64,000 bases of DNA from Dipetalonema caudispina (lineage: Eukaryota > Nematoda > Chromadorea > Rhabditida > Onchocercidae): assembly GCA_013365325.1 (NCBI GenBank), contig JABVXV010000048.1, forward strand, positions 146,001-210,000, in the 5' to 3' direction. Under the pieces are notes generated by a model, which was not told where the DNA came from, did not search any database, and saw only the letters and a list, made by a program, of their open reading frames with translations. Below are positions 12,701 through 23,732 of this stretch, in pieces. A program made the translations under genes and the position numbers. Every line of letters begins with the position of its first letter. The first letter of the stretch is position 1.

Positions 12701-14708
12701 TTCAGATTTCCGATTACAACAAAACCGAACCGAAATAAAGAACACCCTGTTGATGAGTATATTACATTATCTCATAAATTTACTGATTAGATTAGAATTA
12801 AATGATTAACATCTTTCAGAATCTTTCTGAAGAATTACAACTTCTCACCTGGTTTACTTGTTAATTGCGATAAAGTTTTCTCAATTTGCTCATTAAAATA
12901 ATAGGATATTTGCATATGAATACATAAATATTTCAACAAATTGCATGCTAAACTATCCACTAATTTATTCACCATCTCTATCTATTTCATATTTTTCTAG
13001 ATCTTCCTCATCCGCCACGAAATTTAAGAGCGATTGATTCGACAGCTGATTCTATAGTTCTTAAATGGGATCCTCCATTACATGATAATGATGGAAAATC
13101 CTTCTGGTATACAATTACTTATCAAATAAGGTTCGTGTCTTTTTTTTTTTCTCTCTGTCTTTATTTATCATCAAAATTATTAAAACTTCACTACTTTCTT
13201 TCGATACCATGTATTGTTTATGCTATCATTTGTTTATAAAGTTTGGAAATGTCTTATAATATGATTGATACAGAACACCTCGAAGTCGAAAAAATCCTGC
13301 AACAGCAATTAATTTTATCACTGATGAACATTATGTAGTAACTGGTTTACGTTCCTTTACCCTGTATGGATTTTCGGTTACAACAACAACCAGATTTGGA
13401 AGTAGCAAACCGATCACATGCTATGAATATACTGGTATATTTTTCATATCTTTCTCATATTTTATCTAATTTTGATCACGGAAACGGTTCTTTTTTTTTC
13501 TTTTTTTTTTTCGGTACCTGTTAATTTTAATGGAATAGCTGGATGGCTTATGTTACTTCAGTACTACCATTGCACTGTTTCAGTTGATAAATGATATGAA
13601 ATTGATCAATCCATTCATTTATCTATTTCATCTTTTAAAAGTTGATTTCAAATTACTTTGAAAATTTCAGAACCATGCACTGTTCCACAATCTTTATCAC
13701 TAGAAACATTAAGCTGTGAAATGGCGACGTTTGTATGGGATTCTCCACATAAAAATATTGCACCTGAGGTAAAACTGTTAATTATAAAATTGTAGTTTCT
13801 GTCATTCTAAATTCCGAATTATACTGTTTTCAAAATATTCAATCTAATTTCATTTATAAATCTGTAAATTTCATTACTCAATGATAAAAAATGAAACGCT
13901 ACAAGTCTAAGTCGAAAATTGCTTTGACTAATTTTCTGAAAAGTTACAGTCCTTACCTGACTTGCCTGTTAATTACTGTATTTCTTAAAAGTTTGCTCAA
14001 TTTGCTCATTAAAATGATTTGCTCCTCTTTTTTAATTAAAATCTTTCAGAAAGTGGTGCATAATTGATGAACATATATGTAAAAAGTACGAATAATTACA
14101 AATGACATATATTTTGATATAATTAATTTTTTTTAGAATTATACACTTCTACTTAGTCAAGATCCAGCACCAAAATTTTCTTCTTGGCAAACTTATTATT
14201 GTGGTAACAATAAACGTTTCACAGTAACTGAACTTATGCCGAATACCAGATAAGTTTTATAATTTACCTTTTGCTTATTTTATAGTTGGAGAGTTTTGGT
14301 GGTGAAATAAGTTAACTAAATGAATTTGGTTTCTGGCAAAGATATGAAGGAAGAAAGCTAAGTGCAAAATGCATAAAAATATTAAGTTTAGTGTGATATG
14401 GACGAGGTTATCACTGCCATCGTAACTATAATAAAACATTTCGTTCGATTCAAAAGATTTTTGAATATTAATTGCTAAACCGATAATTATGCAAGAACAA
14501 AAAGCCCTACAAATTCTAGTAATTGTATGATTCATCAAATCGAATTTTATTTTTTAGGTATGTAGTGTGTGTTACAGCGCGACACAATTCTGGTTTAGCA
14601 ACAATGTCGAAAAGTTTACGATTTAAAACGAAGCGGCATTGGTTCAACGAAGATGACACTTGTCAGTCGTCAAGCAATCCGAACAAGCCTTCCAAATCTT
14701 CATTTTAG
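9736..14708 (+). CDS. Two-pore-domain potassium channel (TWK/K2P) with two C-terminal fibronectin III domains
   Basis: Fourteen exons give a 584-residue frame: 9736-9896, 10106-10244, 10538-10622, 10797-10897, 11312-11446, 11652-11838, 12022-12167, 12368-12491, 12582-12605, 13001-13130, 13274-13434, 13671-13768, 14137-14249, 14558-14708. Exon 1 holds a first membrane helix ([18 protein letters not shown]). Pore 1 ends TSIGYG across exons 3-4, followed by a helix with [13 protein letters not shown]. Exon 6 carries the third helix and pore 2 (TIGFGD, split with exon 7), and exon 7 the fourth helix. This is the K2P plan: a plasma-membrane background K+ leak channel working as a dimer. Exon 8 is a basic cytoplasmic segment. 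A 24-nt microexon then joins, in phase, to exons coding two FN3 domains (PPRNLRA...LKWDPP; then [10 protein letters not shown] and [22 protein letters not shown]). A shorter form could end at an in-frame stop at about 12520 if exon 8 reads through. The first ATG is uncertain; the GCATTTCAG before GTTCAC could instead be an acceptor. The exon 13 donor is ATAAGT, not GTAAGT. Confidence 0.75.
12815..14055. repeat. Related short sequence in two introns of the channel gene
   Basis: The introns at about 12825-12905 and 13930-14020 share an ordered set of blocks: TTTCTGAA, AGTTACA/ATTACA, TACCTG or CACCTGG, TTGTTAATT or CTGTTAATT, and TTTGCTCATTAAAAT near the end. An ATCTTTCAGAA block lies nearby in both. 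They look like diverged copies of a small dispersed repeat or an intron duplicated with its exon. Confidence 0.5.
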
Positions 14709-15473
14709 AAATTCAACTTTGCTGCTATATTACTATCACCTCACCCATAAATTTTCAGTAATTAATCTTCTAATTTAGAAACATTTGCATATAATTGGCC
14801 TATTTTACTCACTAGTAACTTCTTAAAAATTGCCTGTGTTCATTCATAATTCAAAATAGCGGAGAAAATCAAAAATCGTTTAAAATGAAATCAAAATTCT
14901 TCAAGTCTTTAGCTTGCAACATTATTTATCTTTAGTTTATTTCAAGTTAATTCAGTAGATTAAAACTACTGCCAAACATACGAAGTGATCCACTAAACAA
15001 TTAGCTTTATTTTGAAAACATCGAAAATACTGGCCTAAAATTTTCCCTTAAGCCTTTTTATTTCCAAGCCCATTTTCTTGTCTCTATACTTTATTCTCAG
15101 GTAAATATATCCATTTTGGATTGATTGTGTCATCTAAAAGTATTGCTAAACGCAGGATAATTTATATGTAACATTTAAGCATCAGCTAGACAATTTATGA
15201 TGCCACAAAAGCAAGAAGAATTTATTTTTTAAAACTCAAAATTACTATTACATTTCTAAAATCATTTCTACCATGCATCACAAAAATTCCATCTTGAATT
15301 TGCTCAAAAAGTAAAATGATAATTTTTTGAACTCATCTGATTCACCGAATACACAACTGCAAATATTTGGCAAATTACTTCTGCTGATTTGAATATTTAA
15401 TTTAAATTTGAAAAATTTTAATATAATATATGTTCAATGTACAATGAATTAGTGATCATCTTCTAGAAATTTA
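14709..15473. other. Intergenic spacer before the first REEP gene
   Basis: AT-rich sequence between the channel stop codon and the next ATG, with no coding signal. It probably contains the channel 3' untranslated region and the promoter or trans-splice region of the following gene. Confidence 0.5.
15455..15466 (+). promoter_or_regulatory. Possible spliced-leader acceptor of the first REEP gene
   Basis: ATCATCTTCTAG ends seven bases before the ATG at 15474. A good acceptor directly upstream of the start codon with no upstream coding exon is typical of nematode trans-splicing. This is inference only. Confidence 0.35.
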
Positions 15474-18400
15474 ATGCCGGTTGCATTGGTGCAATATTCT
15501 CCACAAAAATTGCAAAATCGTTTATATGCACTTGTTTATGATCAGGTTCTTTGCTGAATATCCAGCTTTATTGCCAATAATTTGGCCAATCATTCATTTG
15601 GTTTATAAACATATGCAAGAGGCCAAGCTTGAAAGAAATACAGCCCACAAGAAACTGATACTTCTTTAAATATCTCTTACTATCTTGCTCTATTGCAATA
15701 AATTCGAAAACATTGCACTGAGTGTTTGAACGATTCATAATTTTCTGTAAATAAGTTGAAAGATTTTTAAAGAAAAAAGCAAAACCTGCAAATAAAGTTC
15801 CATAAAATTGAACGATTCAATAGTTCGAACGAGTAGAATTGCTACAAGAACATTCGGTTATTTTCCAAACTACCGGAATCAAATATCCTTTGGTCGGATT
15901 AATATGTTTGACAGGTATACCAAAATCTGAAAGTGAGAAGTTTGACTGAAAAAAATTTTTTTAAATTTCCAGTGGCATGTGTCTGCAAGAGGTTTGCGAT
16001 ATTTACATGAGAAATCAGGAGCAGATGAATGCTATTTAGCGATCTTCATCATTTCTGGTATTTCGATCTATTTAATTATCGGTGATTATGCTCGGTTTGT
16101 TGCCAATACAATCCTCATCGCGGTACCGATCTTGCTTACCTATGTTTATCCAGAAGAGAGACCACCATTCGATAATCTTTTATATTATTGGTGAGCAATA
16201 CGACTGTCGATGTTATGAATCCACAATTTACGATTACTTCTGATCTTACTCAATATTTGATAGAAATATGATCAATGCAGACGACATTTTCCCTGTCATC
16301 TTTGTTTTTGAATTTGAGATATTCATATGATCAAGAATTAAAGCAACCACTCATTTTACTGGTGATATCCTGAAAGTTCCTTTAATATAATTTCACTTCT
16401 TTCATCGGCTAGCTAACCTTGTCACTATTGATTAGCCTTAATTCTTGCTTCTTCCAACCTAACAAAACTTGTGCTTTTTAAACTTTCTTTCAGTTTCAAA
16501 AACTCTAAATTTATTAGTTTTTTTACTAGTTCATCAAGGTGGTAAAAAACCACATTGATTTTCAGGTCTATATATGTTATTGCAACATTGTTTTTTGATC
16601 CGGAACTAGAAGATAAGGGAAGTTATTATTGGGTGAAAATGCTTCTGCTAATATTACTGATAGTATTTCCCAGAGAAGCTGATGTCGTAATAACGAAGCA
16701 ACATGTTGGTATTTCTATCCTAGGCTAATTTTCGTTCTAAATTTTATATTCTACACAAGAATTTCATATAATGGGCTATCTTTTTCTTCAAAATACTATA
16801 TATTATTTGATATTTTAGCAAAATTTTTTGTATTATAGCAGCAATTTTGTATATCTTAGTAATGGCACACTTCAATGTAACAATTTCTTTGGCTTTCGGT
16901 TGGATAATTTGACTTAATGTTCATCTCATGTCTGCATCAAATCCTTTTCATTTTATAGTATTTATCAATTTTTGACATCCGAATGGAATATTAATTGTCC
17001 GGATATATTCAAAGTAGCAAGTTGAACGTAAATTTGAATGAAATTTGATAGTTGTAGATTTAATCGTTTAATTTCGAAAATTTCATTCTAGAATAATGAA
17101 AACAATCATCAAGAAGATTTAAATAAGAAAGATATTTCTGATAAAGTGACTAAACATCACTTTCAAATTACTCGCCAACAGCAGTCTCGAATCATGAAGA
17201 AACCTCAAGTTGATGCTGTGAAAGTGCTTGAAACTGATTCTTTTGGAACAACTCCAGTCAATTCTTCAGCTTTTTCAGCAAAAACCAAAATCATTTCAAC
17301 TACCAAAACGAAAAAAATTCCAAACATTCTTAAAGAGCATTGTCTACCTGCAAAAACTCAACAGAATCAAATACTTTCTGAAAAACGACAACTTTCTCCG
17401 CTTGTTCTACAAATGAAACCACAAATCGATTCAGCAGTAGAATCTTCCATTCATACTAAGGATGAATCTCAAACTATTTCGACAGGAGAATCTTTGGTTG
17501 TTCCTAATGCTTTTGTGGAGAAATCCCAAACTGTTTTACCAGAGAAATTTGAGTCAATCACAGAAACGAAAGGTCAATTTGATCGACCACTGGGAAAACC
17601 GGAAGTGCTTCAAGAAGAGAAATTTTTAGAAACCACAATTTTGAAACCTGAAATTATCATTACTCCAATTGCAAGGAAATCTCAAATCTTATCTTCAAGT
17701 AAACTGCAAACTACTCATGAAGACATATCTCAACCTACATCAGTGAAAATTTCTCAGTCTACTTCCGTGAGACCGGATAAGACAACTTTTGTGAAGGAAC
17801 CACAAACAATTCCTGCAAGGAAGCTTCAGCCTGTATTTTCTAAAGAACATGATATCACATGTGAAAAGATTGATCAAACTGTCCCCAAAAAAGAATCGCA
17901 AGTTATCGCAATAAATAAACCTCAAAACGTTGTCATCCGGAAAACTCAGTCTCCTTCTACAAAAAAACCTGAAACTAGTTATTTCAAGATTGTTCAGATT
18001 GAGAACAAAAAAAAAGCAGAGGGATCGTCGATTACTTTACCAACGGGATCTATGGAAGTTCCTGCGAAGGTGCACCTGAGGGAATCTGAGATTGGCTCTG
18101 GCTTGGATAGAGAAACTACCTCTGTTAAAGAATCCGAATCTGTCCGTTCAGAACAGTTGAAAATTCTCACAGAGAAAAAATTTAAGGTTGAATAAAAAAT
18201 CAAACTATTACTGTTAAAGATTAAGTCATTCTCGAAAAATTCAAATTATCTTCTCGGAAAATTTTGCAAATGAATCCCTAACTATTTCACAACTGAATTT
18301 AAATCCAGTGTATAGCAGTCTGAAAGTTTCCTGCAAAATCTTGCCACAAAAAAAATGGAATTCTTTTGAATGAGAAGCTTCAATTCACTTTTTTGCAGGA

Positions 18401-19019
18401 ACTTCAGAATGTCCCCATGAAGAAGTCTCAAACTCTTTTAACTGATGTACCCGAAATTATCTCTACGAATGAAATTCCACTTACACCGCTGAAGATTTCC
18501 ATGGCTGCTTCTACTGACAAATCTCGGAATATCTTCAAGAAAGAAACTGAGGAATCTCAGCTTACTTCAGAGCATGAATTAAGAACAGATTCTGTAGAAA
18601 AATCGCATATCTTTCCTGCGGAAGAATCACAAACTCTTGCAGTAAAGGAACATCAAATGTTGAATGAAAAGGAATCCCGAACTATTCCAACGTTTGAGAA
18701 TGGATCGATAGTAAGAAATTCTTCTACTGTAGGGCTTCACGTTACATCTTTGAAAGAGTCTGATATGGCCACAGAGACAGAAATTCATGTTAATCATAGG
18801 AAAGAAGTAATTAATACTCCTGAGAAGCAATCTCCGACCATTTCCGATACAAGTACTGATCCCAAAGAAAATGAAGATACTGAGAGGGAGATTTCTCAAG
18901 ATGTTTCTGAGGGAAAAAAGTCAGCCAACGCCATCACATGGGTTGCAACTGGGAAAACTGTTGTTCTAATGCAAAATGCACAAACTAAAAAGGTTTGTTT
19001 GTTCCAAATTTCTAACTGA
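15474..19019 (+). CDS. REEP / TB2-DP1-HVA22 family protein with a long repetitive tail
   Basis: Five exons (15474-15545, 15973-16190, 16566-16704, 17092-18186, 18399-19019) give 714 residues. Residues about 20-145 form the TB2/DP1/HVA22 membrane domain: GLRYLHEKSG, the hydrophobic hairpin YLAIFIISGISIYLIIG, then ANTILIAVPILLTYVYPEE, and after a splice the second hairpin around WVKMLLLILLIVFP. Proteins of this family shape tubular endoplasmic reticulum. The first exon ends VYDQ in phase 0, matching MFDQ of the downstream paralogue, and exon 2 is 218 nt in both genes. From about residue 145 the protein is a roughly 570-residue hydrophilic, probably disordered tail rich in K, E, S, T and Q, built of degenerate repeats such as ESQTIS, EKSQTVL, KEPQTIP, KKSQTLL. 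The last exon may read to TGA at 19019 as given, or splice at 18992 to an unseen exon. Confidence 0.8.
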
Positions 19020-19929
19020 ATTCATAAACTTCGAAAATTTCATAAGACTTACATTTGGTAAGTCAGCAAGTTTCAATGAAGTGAAAACTGAAACTTGACA
19101 GCAGCATATTAAAGAATCGAAGTGAACTATGAGACTTGAAGTAGAATTGAAATTTAGAGCAGTAGATTATAAAACGAATTGATGAAATAGGCCTTAAGTT
19201 TTAAGTGCTGCCTAGCAAACAACTGTGAAGACTTAAGATCTTCAAAAATTGTTCAATCCACATTCTACTCAATATTTTTAGTTGTATTTCAGCCTAACGA
19301 ATCACGATAAGACAAGAAAAGATGTTTAACATTTCATGTTATATTATTTGCATGTTAAATAAATTACTCTGATTCTTTTAATTAACAAAAACATTGGGCA
19401 TCTTAAATTAACAATTTATCATTGACAAACAATATTTAATCAAAAAAAATGTCTCTATCGTATGTCGGATGTGTTTATACGACGACAAATAATCAAAATA
19501 TTCCTTTTGATTTACTTGTTGGTTAATGCTTCTTGGTACTATTTCAACTGCTGACGTATTTTCTCATCTTTTTTGACGTAACACACAATGTCATACTATT
19601 AAATTTAACTCTTTAAAAGTAAAATAAAATTTACTGCAAATTTTTTAAATTCATTTGGTACAAAAATTAAATCGAATTTTTGACAGTTTATGATATGCCA
19701 ATTGAAAATACAAAGATATGACAAATGAAAGAATGCCAGAAGGGAATAAAAAGAATAGTTTAGGAAAAAAAGAATCGCTTAAAGATTGAAATTCTGACTA
19801 AAAAAATTTCGATAATTATGAAATTACATTTCACTGCAGCGCACACATATACAACTTTTCGTTCGAAATAAATGACATAAAAAATAAGATGCAAAGTTTT
19901 TTATTTCATTATCATTTTTGCTTACAGGG
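19020..19929. other. Spacer between the two REEP paralogues
   Basis: About 0.9 kb of AT-rich sequence with no coding signal. Joining the upstream gene to the acceptor at 19927 would give an immediate stop, which supports two separate genes. Confidence 0.5.
19916..19927 (+). promoter_or_regulatory. Possible spliced-leader acceptor of the second REEP gene
   Basis: A TTTTGCTTACAG acceptor lies two bases before the ATG at 19930, and no coding exon can be joined to it from upstream. This fits a nematode trans-splice site. Inferred, not shown. Confidence 0.4.
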
Positions 19930-22273
19930 ATGACGGATGGAAATGACTCGGATGAATTACACAATCATTTACGATCACTTATGTTTGATCAGGTTGTGAA
20001 TGATAGTTAATCAAATATGCTAAATAAATCAAGTATTGTCTGCTTATATAATATTACATGCTATCTTACTAATATAGAATAGTCTTTTCTGATGGAGAAA
20101 TTTAATTAATGATAAAACAACAACTGTTGTAATCACTACGACTAAAAAATTTGACTAGTAATTAATTGTATAAAAAAATCTGTTTTATTTAGGACATAAT
20201 TTAAATATTAAAAAATTTGAAATTATGAATGATGAAAGTATGAATTTAACCAAAGTGCTGCATTTTCAATTAAAATTACAGAAACATATGACAGGTCGAG
20301 GATTACGATTTTTACATGAAAAGACGGGTTTGGATGAGTTCAATTTGGCAGTTTTCATTGGTGCTATCATATCTGTTTACTTAATGGTGGGACAGGATGC
20401 CCAAATGTTAGCAAATGCTATCCTCACGGTGACGCCAATCCTACTTACTTACGTTTTTCCAGCCGAAAAACCTCCTACACCACAACTTCTTATATATTGG
20501 TATAATTATTTCTAATTATATAGCCCATCAGAAGATGTTTTAAATTGAAGTTTTGAAAGTTGTTAAGATAGATCGAAAAACATACAATATATAGCACCCA
20601 GTATCGATCATTTACTTCATTATACATTACTTATCATCTTTACTTTAAATCTTTGTCACTGTTCACTGTCAATATTTAAGACTTATTATTCAGATCATTT
20701 TAAAATTGATTATTTATATTACAATGATAAAGATTAAATTCTTATCATTGTAATATGAGTAAAGGCAAACTTTACAGGGAATCAATAAGATATTAGATAA
20801 ACAAATATTGGATAATTAAATTATAGGCCAATATATTTTGATTGAATTTTGAAATAGTTTACTTCACATTGATCGAAAATCGAATTTATTTTGAATTTTT
20901 AAAGTTACAGGAGTGCATTTGGTTTACTAACCTTATTAGATTCTAATTTTGAACCAAGAAGTGGTTACTACTTTATCAAAGTAGTTCTACTTGCACTTCT
21001 TTTCTTGCATCCATTCGATGGCGCTGATCGAATTCTTTGGCACATCCGATTAGCTCATAGTGATAAAGTTAAAGATGAGGTTTGACATTTTATTTTAGCA
21101 AAGTTATGTTTAATCCAATATTTTATCTCCCATATTTTTGCAAAATTAATTTTTAAATTTTCGATTTTATTTAAATGTTGTTGAATTATTAGAACAATAT
21201 TGATATCACATTCGGAAGATTTTTATTGTTTAGTTGTAATGTTTAGAAAATAACACTTTCATTAACTTCTATTTACTTTGAGATATAACGTTTTCCTTCT
21301 TGCTTCCAAGCTTTTTTCGTCACATTTCTACCAATAAAATAACTGAAAAAATGAAAAGAAAGAGAAATATAATTTAAAAATTCAAAATTTATAGCAAGCT
21401 ATAACTCCATTTACCAAAGAGGAACTATCAGAAATGTTGCAGAAGAGGAGACAATCTGAAGCATCCGAAGTAACTTTTCTCTAAAATTCCTGAAAATATT
21501 CTCATTAAAGGTCATCATTATTAAACCCAGCTGGTTCGATCGTTTTAGGATATGCAAAATACTTTAGTCAAATTTAAGAATTCATTTCAGTGACCTATGC
21601 ACTATATTTGTATCCTAAAAGGGTTTCATGATAATATATTTAATGCTAAAGATAAATTATCGATTGAAACATTTAAATATGAACAGTACTGAAATATGAT
21701 ATAATTAACCAAAAAGACAAATGATCTGCTATCTCCTGATCGATCGACAGATCAATTAGTGGTTTGAATAAGTTATCAAGAAACTTCTCCTCGTTTTTAC
21801 AAGTATGCAAGTAGTCACATATGTGGTGGATGACAAGTACGCCTCTAATTCAAATGTTTTTTCAGATGTTGAAATTAAATGGCGCGGTACGGAGCGATTA
21901 CAGTTCATTGAATGATAATGGTATTTATTGTAATTATATATCCTTTTTTCTTTTTTTAAGTTGAACTTAATATTTGTTAAAAAAATAATTATTAATGAAA
22001 AAAAAAATACCGAATGTTGGTAAACATAGATTCTGTGTTTGTTCGTAAATGATCTAGAAAAATAGAAATAAAACTAAACAATTAATAAATTGAAATCCAA
22101 TTCAAATTTAGTTGTTTTTTTTTTTAGTTCCGGGAAGCAAAAATCCAATGTTATTTAACTCCGACTTCAGGATTCAAGATCAAGAGGTCACAAGTGCAGA
22201 AGGCATAAGTACAAATTATAGTCCACATGATTTAGCGTTTGAGCCAACGAAATATTTAGTTGGTTTAAATTAA
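19930..22273 (+). CDS. REEP / TB2-DP1-HVA22 family protein, short-tailed paralogue
   Basis: Six exons (19930-19992, 20282-20499, 20911-21079, 21395-21469, 21866-21920, 22128-22273) encode 241 residues. Exon 1 reads MTDGNDSDEL and ends MFDQ. Exon 2 gives GRGLRFLHEKTG, a hairpin (LAVFIGAIISVYLMVG) and ANAILTVTPILLTYVFPAEKP. Exon 3 gives a second hairpin (YYFIKVVLLALLFLHP). The arrangement is that of the ER-membrane-shaping REEP/Yop1 family. The acceptor at 20281 was chosen because it aligns with the upstream paralogue; the ATG at 20225 in the same open frame is therefore probably intronic. The C-terminal 90 residues are hydrophilic and unrelated to the upstream gene's repeat tail. The stop lies about 130 bp from the next ATG. 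Confidence 0.8.
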
Positions 22274-22330
22274 TTTGTGTAATTAATTTTCTTTATTATC
22301 ATCGAATTCAGCACGAAAAACTAATTACTA

Positions 22331-22342
22331 ACTAAATTACAG
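22331..22342 (+). promoter_or_regulatory. Possible spliced-leader acceptor of the MSP-domain gene
   Basis: ACTAAATTACAG stands in the short gap between the REEP stop and the MSP-domain start. The spacing of roughly 70 bp from the upstream stop is compatible with an operon-type trans-splice site. Inference only. Confidence 0.3.
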
Positions 22343-22405
22343 AGCATCTGGGAATTGAATGTTTCAAATTTGAAAGATTTTAAGCTTCATGGATAGAAAA
22401 AAAAA

Positions 22406-23032
22406 ATGCTAATCCTCTTTGGATGTCATAAATTTGATCATTTTAAGATTTTTAATGCTCCATATGACATCGAAAATCTAACATATCTCCTACGTATTCG
22501 TAATACGTCAACGAAATATATTGCATATGTTATTAAAAGCAATGCAATACCACGCGTTTTTGCAACACCACCATGTGGCATTTTACCACCGAAACAAAAA
22601 TGCGATATTGCTGTTACCGTTACGGTAATGATACTATATCATTAAAATACAAATTTGGTAAGAAATTCAAGCATATCAACGGAAAAATTAATCCTGCAAT
22701 ATGTTATTGGCATGGAAATATTAAATTTATTATTGTTTTCAAAATAGTAAATTATGAAAAACTGTCATATTCTCTTACCTCGTGGTGCCCACACAAGATT
22801 ACATAATCCCTGTTATATTCTTTTACAGAAGATGGATAAATTTAGCGGACAATTAGTTCAAAATGACCGACTTGCATTTGACTATGTATTCTGTCCACCG
22901 GAGACAAAGCAATTTAAATTCAAACTTCTACAGGTTTACATTTTGCCTACGAGATCATATAACGATTTTGAGTTTATTTAGATGGCGGAAGATCCATTTT
23001 TAAAAATGATGATCTCATTATTGAAGGCTTAA
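22406..23032 (+). CDS. Major sperm protein (MSP) domain protein
   Basis: Exons 22406-22624, 22829-22933 and tentatively 22982-23032 give about 124 residues. The MSP immunoglobulin-like fold is recognisable: FNAPYDIENLTYLLRIRNTS, IAYVIKSN, ATPPCGILPPKQKCDIAVTV, then QNDRLAFDYVFCPP and ETKQFKF. This matches the order in nematode MSPs (FNAPYD, NSS, GYGIKTT, PPCGVLDPKE, NDRITVEWTNTP, KQF). Full MSPs are sperm cytoskeletal proteins; single-domain relatives and VAP-type proteins use the fold in other ways, so the role is unclear. The N-terminus is short before the domain. The C-terminus is unresolved: phase-preserving splicing at 22933/22982 ends quickly at TAA 23030-23032, reading through ends at TAG 22979-22981, while a different frame after 22981 reads DGGR...LIIEG, which resembles the usual MSP ending. 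Confidence 0.75.
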
Positions 23033-23732
23033 GAAGGAACTTCCTGGTAGGATATGTAACGTTGGATACTGGAAACTGAAATGAAACTTGCACCACTCTA
23101 GAGTAAGTGGAGGAAGTGGATTTAAGTATCGTTGAATCGTTTTTTCAAATTCTCGTCATTTTGTGCTTGATAAATATTTTAGCAGTGTTTATTTTAGAGT
23201 GAGATGCGACGAAGAAAAAACATTTACATAAAGTATAATCCATAATTGTCAAAAAATTGAAAAAATTCAAACAGTATGTATTGTTTTGTAAAGCGGAATA
23301 TATAATCTGATATAAGCTGATTTGTCGAATTGTTCATTTCGAATCAAAATTTTATGACTAGTATTAAAGTTTTGAAAATTCTTTCCAACCAAGAACTCAG
23401 TGAAGGGAATCAAATAATTTTAATAGCCAATAGTTAATCAATAAGAAACTAAAATAACTTGCATTTAACAACAAATAACACGAGCTTTTTCTAAAATACT
23501 CATGTATTTGAAGTGGATTATCAGCTAAGGAAGTAAGTTAGAAAGGAATAGAAGTGTACAGTGAACCAAATACAAGTACACTTAGTTAGCGATTGCATTT
23601 AGAGAACCACTTTTAGGTTTTTTCCTGTTAGGGTGGCTTAAATCAGTGTCGATTTTAGATCTTAGAAGGAAATTTATCAAATGAAAAATAATTACATAGA
23701 AATAATTAGATTATCATATAAACAAGCACTGT
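23033..23732. other. Convergent intergenic spacer
   Basis: AT-rich interval between the 3' ends of the plus-strand MSP gene and the minus-strand DCAF7 gene. It probably holds both 3' untranslated regions. No coding signal seen. Confidence 0.5.

Noticed and set aside
12608..12790. 60-residue open frame continuing the potassium-channel exon
   Set aside because: It follows from reading through the GTATGT donor at 12606. The spliced join to the FN3 exons keeps phase and homology; the read-through tail is Cys-rich noise, although a minor isoform is possible.
14275..14538. 87-residue minus-strand open frame
   Set aside because: Lies in the intron between two FN3 exons and has no domain or splice partners.
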